DNA from: Gammaproteobacteria bacterium
Lineage (GTDB): Bacteria; Pseudomonadota; Gammaproteobacteria; GCA-001735895
DNA length: 39,510 nucleotides
Assembly (NCBI GenBank): GCA_024763505.1
Contig: JANTFI010000012.1
Location: 1 to 39,510, forward strand
Reading direction: 5' to 3'
Shown: positions 24,210 to 34,500 of the stretch, one piece after another
How positions within the stretch are numbered: the stretch's first letter is position 1
Layout of the letters: each line of letters begins with the position of its first letter
The notes under the pieces: generated by a model
Database searches by the model: none
Seen by the model: the letters and a program-made list of their open reading frames with translations, nothing else
Told to the model about the DNA's origin: nothing
Made by a program: the position numbers and the translations under genes

Positions 24210-26477
24210 TTAAAAAACAGGCTGGTAGCCTAGAATAGCATTTTCCAATTGCGAGTTGATATCTTTTCCGGCACTGCTGAGGCCCTTCAGGGTCAATTGC
24301 AGGTACAAGGTCTGGTCACGATTTTCAAAGTTGTCGTCGGTGCTGTCTTCATACAGAACCTTGAAGCCCCAACAACAGCTTTCAAACGCCAGGCCGAACA
24401 GATTTTGCACCGGTAGCTGGTTTTTGATCGAGTATTGGCGTTTGGCAAACAGGCCCCATTGAGGGGACAGAGGATAGACCAGAGAAATATTGGATTGTTC
24501 CAGTTTATCGCGCCGGAAATGGTATTCCAGATTCATCACGCGTCCCTGATTACGAAACCGCATCGTGAAGTCATTTTGTATCGCTTGCCGGGCCTGTTGG
24601 TCAAACACCGAGGAAAGCTGCAGATTCCAGCTGGAACCCGGTTGTGCCGAGATCAACGCCATCAAACTCGATTTTTTGCGCTCATCGATACTGTTATCGA
24701 GGCTGACCCGGCGTGGTTCGGCGTAAAAGGCCTGGCCGAGGCTGGCGCTGAACAGTTCACGCCGGTCCTTGTCGAGTATCCGGGTGGTCAGAGCGAGGCT
24801 TGCCTGACGGCTGTCGCCGATGCGATCGCCACCGGAAAAGCGGTTGTTCTGGAACAGGGAGGCATAATTTTCACTAACCAGAGAGGTATCGAAATCGGGC
24901 AGCGCGGATTGATCTTGGTACGGCACCTGCAGTAGATAAAGCCGGGGCTCGAAGGTTTGAAACCAGTGTCGATCGCGGCTCGCGATGCGTTCGAAAATCA
25001 ATCCGGAGTCGATACTTAGCAACGGCAGGGCCAGTTGCTCGCTACGTTCGCTGCCATCTGTTTCCTGCAGCCGGTACTGGATCATATCTGTCTGCAAGGC
25101 GGGCTTGAGGAAGTAGCCGCTTTGTTCGATCGGATAGGACAGGGTCGGCGTGATATGCAATCTTTGTCCGGTCAGGCTTTGTTCCCGCTCGAAGCGGGTC
25201 CACTGGTTTTTCCAGTCGATTCTGAAATTGCTGTCGGTAAAGCGGAATTGCCGGTTGATATCCAGGCTGGGCAAGCGTTTGTAGGGGCGCGATGAGATCG
25301 CTTTGGCTTGGTTCAGGGTTTGATATTGATCGAACAGCAGTTTGCTGTTCCAGCCGCCGAGCGTACTGTCCAGACGGATTGCGCTACGCAGAAAGTCCAC
25401 GTCTTTGCTGGCACTGTCCAGTTTGGCGTCCAGTGTCTGGGTCAGGTATTGAAAGTCATTGGCAAACTGGCTGTCTGACATCTTTTGCAGCAGGATGCTG
25501 GCGCGGGTGTGTTCACCCAGTCGGGACTGGTGGGTCCAGCGGCGAAACCAGCGCTCGCTGCCACTGACCTGATCATCCAGCCAGGAGAGTTCGAGCTGAC
25601 CGGAATGCGGGCGTTCAGAATTGCCGAGCAAATAACGGTTTTCGGTATTGAACTGGGTGCCGCGCAGACTGAAAAAGACCGGGGTGATGGTCATGTCGGT
25701 GTTGCCGGCGATGTCCCAGTACAGCGGCAGGTTGAGCTGGTATCCGGCCCGCTGCGAATGGCTTAGGGTCGGGTTGAGCAAACCGCTCATGCGTCGGTCA
25801 TCGATCGGAAATTGCATCCATGGCAGATACAGCACCGGCACATCTTTCAGTCGCAACACGGCATGATGCGCGGTGGCGCGGCCATCTTGCTGGTCCAGCA
25901 ACAGTCGGCTGGCATGCAGTGACCAGGTATTCTGGCCAGGGTCGCAAGTGGTGTAGGAAACGTCGAAGAGCTCGCTTTGATCGCTATTGAGTTGCAGAAT
26001 CTTCGTGGCCGAGCCACGTAAATGGTTGTCAAACAGGGTGAACTCGGTTTGCTCGAATCTTGCGGTTTGGCGATTGTCGTCCAGTTCGACTTGCCCGGCA
26101 GACAGACTCAGCAATGAGTCGCTGAATCGGATATCGCCGCTGGCGCTAAACAGGCGCTCGGGACGGTCCAGTTGCAGGTGGTCGGCAAACAGGGATTGAT
26201 TCCGATTGCGGACTTCGACCTGGCCCTCGAAGCGATACAGTTTTCCATCTTCGCTGATCAGGCTGTCGGACAGGATTTGTGTGAGAGAGGTGTCGGCCGG
26301 TGGATTGTAGTGGATCAACGGCGCCTGACACATGCTCCAGTCATTGGCGGCTTGCACCGGCTGAGACGATAAGCCGGACAGTATGGCGGTGAGGGCCAAT
26401 AAGCGAGAGTAGCGACTGATCGAAGGTATTGCAGACAAGATGGAAACGCAGCTGAACAAAGGGCGGAATTTTGACAT
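24210..26477 (-). CDS. lptD: LPS-assembly outer-membrane protein LptD
   Basis: Forms with the lipoprotein LptE the outer-membrane translocon that inserts lipopolysaccharide into the outer leaflet. The 755-residue protein has a long signal sequence (cleavage likely after VQA at about 43), an N-terminal beta-jellyroll LptA-like domain (about 70-180), and a large C-terminal beta-barrel ending in aromatic YQPVF. All four cysteines that make the two interdomain disulfides in E. coli LptD are present: Cys50, Cys178 and the adjacent Cys701-Cys702. First gene of lptD-surA-pdxA. The long N-terminus leaves the exact start slightly uncertain; no strong ribosome-binding site precedes the ATG. Confidence 0.95.
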   Translation of the reverse strand: MSKFRPLFSCVSILSAIPSISRYSRLLALTAILSGLSSQPVQAANDWSMCQAPLIHYNPPADTSLTQILSDSLISEDGKLYRFEGQVEVRNRNQSLFADHLQLDRPERLFSASGDIRFSDSLLSLSAGQVELDDNRQTARFEQTEFTLFDNHLRGSATKILQLNSDQSELFDVSYTTCDPGQNTWSLHASRLLLDQQDGRATAHHAVLRLKDVPVLYLPWMQFPIDDRRMSGLLNPTLSHSQRAGYQLNLPLYWDIAGNTDMTITPVFFSLRGTQFNTENRYLLGNSERPHSGQLELSWLDDQVSGSERWFRRWTHQSRLGEHTRASILLQKMSDSQFANDFQYLTQTLDAKLDSASKDVDFLRSAIRLDSTLGGWNSKLLFDQYQTLNQAKAISSRPYKRLPSLDINRQFRFTDSNFRIDWKNQWTRFEREQSLTGQRLHITPTLSYPIEQSGYFLKPALQTDMIQYRLQETDGSERSEQLALPLLSIDSGLIFERIASRDRHWFQTFEPRLYLLQVPYQDQSALPDFDTSLVSENYASLFQNNRFSGGDRIGDSRQASLALTTRILDKDRRELFSASLGQAFYAEPRRVSLDNSIDERKKSSLMALISAQPGSSWNLQLSSVFDQQARQAIQNDFTMRFRNQGRVMNLEYHFRRDKLEQSNISLVYPLSPQWGLFAKRQYSIKNQLPVQNLFGLAFESCCWGFKVLYEDSTDDNFENRDQTLYLQLTLKGLSSAGKDINSQLENAILGYQPVF

Positions 26478-26820
26478 AGACCGTCTGCAACGGCGAGTAA
26501 AGATTACTCACAGGTGATGAACCGCAGGTGAATGCTCCGCTATAGAATCGGCAAGGTTTGCTATTTGGAATATTGAGTCAGAATTCATCCCGGCAGGCGA
26601 TAGGATGGGGGGATCTTCGCCGATTTATTTGGCGCTGCGGGTTGAAGGCCGATGTAATCTGCCGGTAGATCAGGCGGTTAGCGAACAGGAGGGGTTATTG
26701 GCTGGTTGGCGCAATTGTTGCTCTATTTTCAGTTGCCCATCTATTTGAAGCAATATTTCGGCTGCCCCGACTTTTTTGGCCCGGAGCAGGCAACATAACC
26801 AAAACAATGAGGATAAGCAC
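26478..26820. promoter_or_regulatory. Divergent control region between lptD and dctP
   Basis: 343 bases without a gene. It holds the sigma-54-type promoter at 26706-26722 and a CGCC-N9-GGCG dyad at 26618-26634, roughly 100 bases upstream of the expected dctP start and so in the range of an enhancer-binding site. A direct repeat CAGGTGA lies near lptD (26511-26517, 26525-26531). For lptD I see no convincing sigma-E or sigma-70 pair. Confidence 0.4.
26706..26722 (+). promoter_or_regulatory. Sigma-54 promoter of the dctPQM operon
   Basis: TTGGCGCAATTGTTGCT matches the -24/-12 consensus TTGGCACG-N4-TTGCT at all ten bases of the two end blocks, with the invariant GG (26708-26709) and GC (26720-26721) at the correct spacing. 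It differs at two of the three bases after TTGGC. The predicted start is near 26733. DctPQM operons are classically activated by DctB/DctD or DctS/DctR-type systems with sigma-54, which fits; no dctBD pair is in this window. Confidence 0.7.
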
Positions 26821-27825
26821 ATGAAAAAAGTTTTAACCGGTCTGGCAATTTCTACCGCATTGGCAGTGACTTCTACTACAACTTTGGCGAAATCGGAGTG
26901 TGATCCGGGTGAGATTGTCATCAAGTTCAGTCACGTTACCAATACCGACAAACACCCCAAAGGCATCGCGGCCACGCTGTTGGCGAAGCGGGTCAATACT
27001 GAAATGAATGGCAAGGCCTGTATGCAGGTTTTTCCGAATTCGACGCTTTATAACGACAAGAAAGTACTCGAAGCCATGCTCAATGGCGATGTGCAAATGG
27101 CGGCTCCCTCGTTGTCGAAATTCGAGAAATTTACCAAGAAATTCCGCATCTTCGACTTGCCATTCGTGTTCGAGAATGTCGATGCAGTCGATCGCTTCCA
27201 GAATTCTGCCGATGGCGCGAAGCTGAAGAATTCGATGAACCGTCGCGGCCTGAAAGGTCTGGCGTTCTGGCACAACGGCATGAAGCAAATGTCGGCCAAT
27301 CGTCCTTTGATTCATCCATCGGATGCCAAAGGCTTGAAGTTCCGCGTGCAGGCGTCTGACGTGCTGGTGGCGCAATTCCAGCAGCTTGGTGCGATTCCGC
27401 AGAAAATGTCGTTTAAGGAAGTCTATGGTGGCCTGCAAACCGGCGTCATCGATGGTCAGGAAAACACCTGGTCGAATATCTATGGCAAGAAATTCTTTGA
27501 AGTGCAAGATGGCGTGACTGAAACCAATCACGGCATTCTCGATTATCTGGTGGTGACTTCCAGTAAATGGTGGAATGGCCTGCCCAGTGATGTGCGTCTG
27601 CAACTGGCGACAATTCTGAAAGAGGTGACCGCGACCCGCAACGGTGAATCAACCAAGGTCAACGAGATGAACAAGCAAAACATCATCAAGGCCGGTGGCA
27701 CTGTGCGCCAGTTGACAGCAGCGCAACGTCAGGAATGGGTCGATGCAATGAAACCGGTATGGAAGAAATTTGAAAAGGATATAGGTAAAGACATGATGAA
27801 TGCCGCACTGAAAGCAAACCAGTAA
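26821..27825 (+). CDS. dctP: TRAP transporter solute-binding protein DctP
   Basis: Periplasmic binding protein of a tripartite TRAP transporter, delivering substrate (usually C4-dicarboxylates such as malate, succinate or fumarate) to the DctQM permease driven by a sodium gradient. ATG 26821 follows GAGGAT by six bases. The 334-residue precursor has a signal peptide (about 1-22, ending TLA) and the DctP fold. The conserved Arg that salt-bridges the substrate carboxylate is in GLKFRVQAS near 178, followed by GGLQTGVIDGQENTWSNI near 203-220. Two Cys in the N-terminal lobe (SECDPGE and KACMQVF) could form a disulfide. The C4-dicarboxylate assignment rests on overall similarity to DctP. Confidence 0.9.
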   Translation: MKKVLTGLAISTALAVTSTTTLAKSECDPGEIVIKFSHVTNTDKHPKGIAATLLAKRVNTEMNGKACMQVFPNSTLYNDKKVLEAMLNGDVQMAAPSLSKFEKFTKKFRIFDLPFVFENVDAVDRFQNSADGAKLKNSMNRRGLKGLAFWHNGMKQMSANRPLIHPSDAKGLKFRVQASDVLVAQFQQLGAIPQKMSFKEVYGGLQTGVIDGQENTWSNIYGKKFFEVQDGVTETNHGILDYLVVTSSKWWNGLPSDVRLQLATILKEVTATRNGESTKVNEMNKQNIIKAGGTVRQLTAAQRQEWVDAMKPVWKKFEKDIGKDMMNAALKANQ

Positions 27826-27844
27826 GCGGGTTTTCTGGATGAAG

Positions 27845-27875
27845 CCCTGTCATTCCTGCAACAGGAATGGCGGGG
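27845..27875 (+). terminator. Strong hairpin after dctP (attenuator or mRNA stabiliser)
   Basis: A 14-pair stem (27845-27858 with 27862-27875, two G-U pairs) around the loop CAA, starting 20 bases after the dctP stop. Only TTATT follows, so termination would be partial. Such hairpins commonly let the binding protein be made in excess over its permease. A second stem, GGGTAAGCC with GGGTTACCC (27932-27940, 27950-27958, one mismatch), lies in the same 184-base gap before dctQ. Confidence 0.6.
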
Positions 27876-28009
27876 TTATTCAATCCGTTGTGCTGATGTG
27901 GTCACTCCGGCCCGTTTTAACCGGATGTCTCGGGTAAGCCGTTGTCGTCGGGTTACCCAAGAGCACGACCTGAAAGACGATTCTGTAAAAATATCTCCCG
28001 GAGCCGGAC

Positions 28010-28660
28010 ATGTCTGATCATTCTCACTCGTTATTCGGCCGCATCATTGATGAAATCGAAGAAACCAGTATCGCCATCTGCATCGGTCTGATGACGCTGA
28101 TTACCTTCGCCAATGTGGTCGCGCGTTATATCTTTAATGATAATATTCTGTGGGCGCTGGAAGTCACGGTGTTTCTGTTTGCCTGGCTGGTGCTGATGGG
28201 GGCTTCTTACGCGGTCAAGAAACATATTCATATCGGTGTCGATGTGGTGATCAATATGTTAGGGCCGGCCGGGCGCAAGTTGATGGCTATACTGGCCGTG
28301 TCGGCTTGCCTGACATATTCATTGATGCTGTTGTACGGTGCGTGGAATTACTGGTACCCATTTGTCACCGAACGTGCGTGGCTGGAAACCGATGATATTC
28401 CATTGCCCGAATTTCTGGCCTTTCTGGCGACCTGGTTCAACGAGGGCGAGTCTTATCAGAACGTGCCGCGCTTTATTCCCTATCTGGCATTGCCGCTGGG
28501 TATCGCCCTGTTAAGTCTGCGTTTTTTGCAGTTGGGATGGCAGGTCGTGCGCGGCGATGTTGACAAGATTATTGCCAGCCATGAAGTTGAAGAAGAGTTT
28601 GGCGACCCGACAAGGCCTCACCATGATCAGGCGCAAGCTGGCGATAAGGGAGGGCGCTAG
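28010..28660 (+). CDS. dctQ: TRAP transporter small permease DctQ
   Basis: A 216-residue inner-membrane protein with four hydrophobic segments, near 18-40, 45-67, 88-110 and 150-175. The family hallmark NVVARYIFNDNILWALEV (about 34-51) is present, where the Arg and the NxxxW-E region recur in DctQ proteins. It is longer than the usual 160-180 residues because of an insert near 115-148 (ERAWLETDDIPLPEFL). The C-terminal tail is charged and cytoplasmic. GGAG lies ten bases before the ATG. dctM begins two bases after the stop, so the two permease parts are coupled. Confidence 0.9.
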   Translation: MSDHSHSLFGRIIDEIEETSIAICIGLMTLITFANVVARYIFNDNILWALEVTVFLFAWLVLMGASYAVKKHIHIGVDVVINMLGPAGRKLMAILAVSACLTYSLMLLYGAWNYWYPFVTERAWLETDDIPLPEFLAFLATWFNEGESYQNVPRFIPYLALPLGIALLSLRFLQLGWQVVRGDVDKIIASHEVEEEFGDPTRPHHDQAQAGDKGGR

Positions 28661-28662
28661 TC

Positions 28663-30027
28663 ATGGATATCCTGATTCTTTTCCTGATGGTCATCGGCTT
28701 GATGCTGATCGGTGTACCGATCGCGGTATCGCTGGGGCTTTCCAGTATTGTTTTTTTGATGTGGCACTCCGAGTCATCGATGGCTTCGGTCGCGCAAACC
28801 CTGTTTTCGGCCTTTGAAGGACATTACACCTTGCTGGCGATTCCGTTTTTCATTCTCGCCTCGGTGTTCATGTCAACCGGCGGGGTGGCGCATCGCATCA
28901 TTCGTTTTGCCATTGCTGTGGTCGGCTGGATGCGCGGTGGTCTGGCAATGGCTTCGGTGTTTGCCTGCATGATGTTCGCAGCGCTTTCGGGGTCTTCGCC
29001 GGCCACCGTGGTGGCGATCGGTTCGATCGTGATTGCCGGCATGATTCAGGTCGGCTACACCAGGGAATTCGCCGCGGGCGTAATCTGTAACGCCGGCACG
29101 CTGGGTATTTTGATTCCTCCTTCGATTGTCATGGTGGTATACGCGGCGGCCACCGATGTATCGGTCGGCCGGATGTTTCTGGCTGGAGTGATTCCCGGGT
29201 TGCTGGCTGGCGGCATGTTGATGGTCGGCATCTATATTGTCGCGCGCTACAAGAATCTGCCGGCGCAGCCCTGGACCGGCTGGGGCGAAGTGTGGGCGGC
29301 CGGACGGGATGCGTTCTGGGGCCTGATGCTGATCGTAATCATTCTCGGTGGCATCTATGGCGGTATCTTCACTCCGACCGAAGCGGCTGCTGTGGCTGCG
29401 GTGTATGCGTTTTTGATTGCCAATTTCATTTACCGCGACATGGGGCCATTTAAGGAAAAAGGACGCGGCGGCATCATGCTGTTGTGGCGTTCGTTATCGA
29501 TTTTCTGGCATCGCGACACCAAGGAAAGCCTGTTCGAAGCCGGCAAGCTCACGATCATGCTGCTGTTTATTATCGCCAATGCGCTGATTCTGAAACACGT
29601 GCTGACCGAAGAGCGGATCCCGCAGGCAATCACCGAAGCGATGCTGTCTGCCGGATTCGGCCCGGTGATGTTTCTGGTGGTGGTCAATATCCTGTTGCTG
29701 ATCGGCGGCCAATTCATGGAGCCATCGGGCTTGTTGATTATCGTCGCGCCGCTGGTGTTCCCGATTGCGATCGCGCTGGGCATCGATCCAATCCATCTGG
29801 GCATCATTATGGTGGTGAACATGGAAATCGGTATGATCACGCCGCCGGTCGGGCTCAATCTTTTTGTCACCGCCGGAGTGGCGAATATGTCGATGATCAA
29901 TGTGGTCAAGGCGGCGGCGCCGTGGCTTGCGATCATGTTCCTGTTTTTGATTATCGTCACCTATGTTCCGTGGGTATCGACCTGGCTGCCGACGATGATG
30001 ATGGGACCGGAGATCATTACCCAATAG
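28663..30027 (+). CDS. dctM: TRAP transporter large permease DctM
   Basis: A 454-residue, about 12-helix membrane protein of the DctM/ion-transporter superfamily, the sodium- and substrate-carrying part of the transporter. Family motifs are GVPIAVSLGLSS near 17-28, SGSSPATVVAIGSI near 109-122, TLGILIPPSIVMVVYA near 146-161, GIFTPTEAAAVAAVYA near 230-245 and MITPPVGLNLFV near 390-402. A hydrophilic insert near 258-285 (MGPFKEKGRGGIMLL onward) is longer than in many homologues. It ends the operon; a short GGTCA/TGACC hairpin (30090-30103) lies downstream without a T-run. Confidence 0.93.
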   Translation: MDILILFLMVIGLMLIGVPIAVSLGLSSIVFLMWHSESSMASVAQTLFSAFEGHYTLLAIPFFILASVFMSTGGVAHRIIRFAIAVVGWMRGGLAMASVFACMMFAALSGSSPATVVAIGSIVIAGMIQVGYTREFAAGVICNAGTLGILIPPSIVMVVYAAATDVSVGRMFLAGVIPGLLAGGMLMVGIYIVARYKNLPAQPWTGWGEVWAAGRDAFWGLMLIVIILGGIYGGIFTPTEAAAVAAVYAFLIANFIYRDMGPFKEKGRGGIMLLWRSLSIFWHRDTKESLFEAGKLTIMLLFIIANALILKHVLTEERIPQAITEAMLSAGFGPVMFLVVVNILLLIGGQFMEPSGLLIIVAPLVFPIAIALGIDPIHLGIIMVVNMEIGMITPPVGLNLFVTAGVANMSMINVVKAAAPWLAIMFLFLIIVTYVPWVSTWLPTMMMGPEIITQ

Positions 30028-30426
30028 TGTTTTATCCGGATGAATATTCACTAGCACCGGTACGGTTGGGTTCCATTTTAATGTGCCAAGGTCAAGCCTG
30101 ACCAGGTTGCTAGATGACGAGAGTGTTGATCGATGTTTATTCCATATCAGCGTTAAGCCGAGCGGAAAGAAATGTTGGATCGTGAATTCATCGGTATTAC
30201 TCTGAATAACAGGATTACACCTGCCGTCCCGATGGAATTGTAAATGATTTATAAAATCGGCGTCTAAGGCCATAACTAAAAAGGAATCGAGTGGTAATTT
30301 TTTTAATGTTAAGGTTAATACCTGTTTTCGTTAGTATTACTCGAAAATTTAGTAAGCAATATTTCGATTGAGTATTCGGGAATATCCGGTCCCGTTATTT
30401 ACTGGTTCTAGATAAAAGCGCTCGTC
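30028..30426. promoter_or_regulatory. AT-rich gap upstream of the RND operon
   Basis: 399 bases with no credible gene. The right half (about 30240-30400) is clearly more AT-rich than its surroundings. It contains a direct repeat GTATTACTC (30194-30202 and 30334-30342; the second copy is also part of the dyad AGTATTACT) and the small dyad AGGT-N4-ACCT at 30312-30323. These may be regulator sites for the efflux operon. No convincing -35/-10 pair and no adjacent regulator gene is seen. Confidence 0.3.
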
Positions 30427-31557
30427 ATGTTGAAAAAAATTCTGTTTGCACTGGTTTTGCTGATTGTGATCGTGGGTGCGATCGTAATGACCAAGCTGGA
30501 TCAATTCACCGCCATGGGTGAAGCTGCAAAAAAACAACAACCTCCTCCGGTTACCGTTACCGCCAGCACGATTGAACAGACCGATTGGGAGCAAACCCTG
30601 CCGGCAACGGCAACGGTAACTTCCGTGCAGGGCGTTCGACTCAGCGTCGAAACCACGGGCCGTATCACCAGAATCAACTTTGAATCGGGCGATCGTGTCA
30701 AGGCCGGAACTGTTTTAATAGAACTTGATCGATCCAGCGAGCTGGCACAGTTGGCATCGGCACAGGCTGCTGCCGATTTGGCCCGATCGAGCCTCGCGCG
30801 AGCGCAAAAATTGAGTCGCCAAAAGCTGGCTTCTCAAGATGTGCTGGACAATGCCGTGGCCCAGGTCAAGGAAACCGAAGCGCAGATACTCAATGTTCAG
30901 GCCGCCCTAGCCAAGAAAACCATCCGCGCACCGTTTTCCGGGCGGTTGGGTTTTCGTCAGGTCAATCTGGGTGAGGTCGTTCATTCCGGAGAAGAGATCG
31001 TCGCGTTGCAGATTCTCGATCCGGTCTATGTCGATTTTTCTCTGCCGCAGCAAAATCTCAAAAGGATAAGCGCCGGTTTACCCGTACGCGCTACCGTTGA
31101 CGCTTTTACTGACCAGATTTTCACCGGACAAGTGATGACCATCGATTCCGATATTGATCCGAAGACCCGTAGTTTGCGTGTCCGTGCCCGAGTCGATAAT
31201 CCGGCAGAACAGTTGCGGCCGGGCATGTTTGCTCGCGTCAATGTAGTGTTGCCTCACCAACGTCAGGTACTGCCGGTTCCGCAGACTGCAATTGCTTATG
31301 CCAGCTTCGGGGATTCGGTGTTTGTGATCGATGAACAGAAAGATGAAACATCCGGTGAAACTCAGCAAGTGTTGCGACAGCAGTTTGTTCAATTGGGGCA
31401 AAAGAGGGGGGATTTCGTCGAAATCACGGATGGTCTTGAAGCCGGAGAACAAGTCGTCACCAGTGGCGTTTTCAAATTGCGCAGTGGATCGAAGGTGGTC
31501 ATCGACAATACGCTGGCACCCAAAGCGGAATTACAACCGCAACCGTCCGATTCCTGA
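30427..31557 (+). CDS. RND efflux membrane fusion (periplasmic adaptor) protein
   Basis: A 376-residue adaptor linking an RND pump to an outer-membrane channel. One N-terminal membrane segment (5-22) anchors it. A lipoyl half-motif GRITRINFESGDRVKAG (about 78-94) is followed by a helical hairpin (about 102-160) and the second lipoyl half, IRAPFSGRLGFRQVNLGE (162-179). Beta-barrel and membrane-proximal domains include DPKTRSLRVRARV and GMFARVNVVLP. This is the HlyD/MdtA-like family accompanying HAE1-type pumps. The ribosome-binding site is weak. The permease gene follows after 11 bases; no outer-membrane factor gene is adjacent, so a shared TolC-like channel is likely. Confidence 0.92.
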   Translation: MLKKILFALVLLIVIVGAIVMTKLDQFTAMGEAAKKQQPPPVTVTASTIEQTDWEQTLPATATVTSVQGVRLSVETTGRITRINFESGDRVKAGTVLIELDRSSELAQLASAQAAADLARSSLARAQKLSRQKLASQDVLDNAVAQVKETEAQILNVQAALAKKTIRAPFSGRLGFRQVNLGEVVHSGEEIVALQILDPVYVDFSLPQQNLKRISAGLPVRATVDAFTDQIFTGQVMTIDSDIDPKTRSLRVRARVDNPAEQLRPGMFARVNVVLPHQRQVLPVPQTAIAYASFGDSVFVIDEQKDETSGETQQVLRQQFVQLGQKRGDFVEITDGLEAGEQVVTSGVFKLRSGSKVVIDNTLAPKAELQPQPSDS

Positions 31558-31568
31558 GCCTGATTTCC

Positions 31569-34500
31569 GTGAAAAGCACCATTACAGATCTGTTTATTCA
31601 CCGTCCCGTTCTTGCGATCGTCGTCAATCTGTTGATCGTCGTGGCGGGTTTGCAAGCCTGGAATTCACTGAGTGTTCGCCAGTATCCGTTGAGTGAAAAC
31701 GCAACTGTTCAAATCACTACGGTTTACGTTGGTGCCAGCGCTGAACTGGTGCGGGGGTTTATCACCACGCCACTGGAACGGGCGATCGCCTCTGCAGAAG
31801 GCATAGATTATGTCGAGTCAAAAAGTCTGCAGGGCATATCCATTATCAATGCGCGACTAAAACTGAATTATGATTCCACCAAGGCGTTGACGGATATTTC
31901 TTCTAAGGTGGATCAGGTCCGAAACGATTTACCGACTGAGGCCCAGGTTCCAGCCATCAGCGTGCAATCGGCCGATTCCCAGATCGCTGCCGCCTATCTG
32001 AGTTTTTCATCCGATATCCTGTCGCAGGAACAGATTACCGATTACCTCAGTCGTGTCGTACAACCCCGGTTGGCCGCCATCACCGGGGTACAGCGGATCG
32101 AGATTTTCGGCGCCCGCACTTTTGCCATGCGGGTCTGGCTCAAGCCGACCGAAATGGCAGCGCTGGGTATTACCCCTACGCAGGTGCGCCAGGCTTTGTT
32201 GTCGAATAATTATCTGGCTGCGATCGGCAGCACCAAGGGCTCGATGGTATTTACCAAACTGGCGAGCAATACCGATTTGCACACGGTCGAGGAATTTCGC
32301 AATCTGGTCATTGCACAACAGGAAGATGTCATTGTTCGACTACAGGATGTCGCCCGGGTAGATCTCGGTTCGGAAGACTACGACACGCTGGTGCGTTATT
32401 CGGGGCAAACTGCGGTATTTGCTGGCGTCTTCCCGCAACCCAACGCCAATATTATCGATGTCATGGATCGGGTACGGGTCGAACTGGATCGTCTCAAGAA
32501 GGATTTGCCCGCCGGACTGGAAGCCGATATTGGCTATGATGCCTCGGCCTATGTGAATGATGCTATTCACGAAGTCACCGGAACTCTTGTCGAAACGCTG
32601 TTGATCGTGGTTTTGATCATTTTTCTGTTTCTCGGTTCGGTGCGTTCGGTGCTGGTTCCGGTGATGGCGATTCCGGTTTCGTTGATTGGTGCGATATTCT
32701 TGATGCAACTGTTCGGGTTTACCCTCAATTTACTGACCTTGCTGGCGATTGTGTTATCCGTAGGTCTGGTGGTCGATGACGCCATCATCGTGGTGGAAAA
32801 TGTGGAACGACACTTGCGCGAAGGGCGCAGCAAACTCGATGCGGCCCTGCTCGGTGCGCGCGAACTGGTTTCTCCGGTGATCGCGATGACCATCACTCTG
32901 GTCGCGGTTTATCTACCCATCGGATTGCAGGGGGGCTTGACCGGTTCGCTGTTTCGGGAATTTGCCTTTACCCTGGCCGGTGCGGTGACCGTATCCGGTA
33001 TCGTTGCCTTGACGCTGTCACCGACCATGTCGGCGACCCTGTTGCGTAGCGCCAAAGACGAAGAACGAGGCTTGACCGGCTGGCTGAATCATCATTTCGA
33101 TCGACTACGCGAAGCCTATGGACGTGTGCTGGGTGGCACGCTGAAGGCGCGCCCCGCCGTTTACATGGTGTGGCTGGTGCTGAGTTTATGCACGGTACCG
33201 ATGTTCATGTTTTCGCCCAAGGAACTGGCTCCCTCGGAAGATCAGAGCGTATTGTTCGGGATCATCAATACCTCGGCCAATGGCACCAGCGATCAAAACA
33301 GTGTGTATTCGGATGCGGCCGCGCAAGTCATGCTGGATCAACCGGAAACCGAACTAACGTTTCAATTGCTGTTCCCGCCTTCGGTCGGAGCCATGATCGG
33401 TGCGGACGGATTCAGCGGCATGGTGGTCAAGCCCTGGAGTGAACGTGACCGCTCGGTGTTCCAGATTTTGCCCGATGTTCAGGCCAAGGTTTCGAAAATC
33501 CCGGGTATTGAACTGTTCATGACCACTCCTCCGGCCCTGCCCGGCGGTAGTAACTTTCCGGTGGAATTCTTGATTACATCGACCGCTGAACCGGAAAAAC
33601 TGCTCGAATTTGCCAAGGAGTTACAGAAAAAAGCCATGCAAAGCGGTCTGTTTTATTTTCCGCCACTGGTTGATCTCAAACTCGATCAGCCGCAGGACCG
33701 GATTGTATTCGATCGCGACAAGGTGGCGGCACTCGGGCTCAACCTGACCGAGGCCGGATTCGATCTGGGAATTGCCACCGGCGGTAATTTCGTCAATCGT
33801 TTCAACATGGATGGCCGCAGCTACAAGGTGATTCCGCAATTGCAACGTGCAGACCGTCTCAATACCGAACAATTACTCAATCTGCACCTGAAAACCGCAG
33901 ATGGCCAGATGGTTCCACTGTCTGCCGTGGCGCACATCGAGCATGACGTGGTGGCGCGTTCACTAAACCGGTTTCAGCAGCTCAATGCAGTCAAGTTATC
34001 CGGCGTAAGTGCGCGCACGCTGGACGATGCACTGACCTGGCTGGAAAACACTTCGCGCGAAATTCTGCCGCCCGGTTACAGTTATGATTACACCGGAGAA
34101 TCGCGTCAGTTACGCACCGAAGGCAATAAATTCATTCCGGCGTTTGCGTTTGCGATCCTGATGATTTTTCTGGTCTTGTCGGTCCAGTTCAATTCGTTTC
34201 GCGATCCATTTGTTATTTTGGCCGGGTCGGTACCGCTGGCCATGTTCGGTGCCCTGATTTTTACCGTATTGAAAATTCCCGATCCGAACACGCCATTCTG
34301 GACCGCCGGCTGGACCACCACGCTCAATATCTATGCCGAGGTCGGTCTGGTGACGCTGGTGGGATTGATCGCCAAAAACGGCATCTTGATTGTAGAATTT
34401 GCCAACAAGTTGCAACTTGAGGGAGGCGCCAAGCTGGAAGCGATTCATCAGGCTTCGATGATCCGTTTACGTCCGGTTCTGATGACTTCCGTAGCCACGG

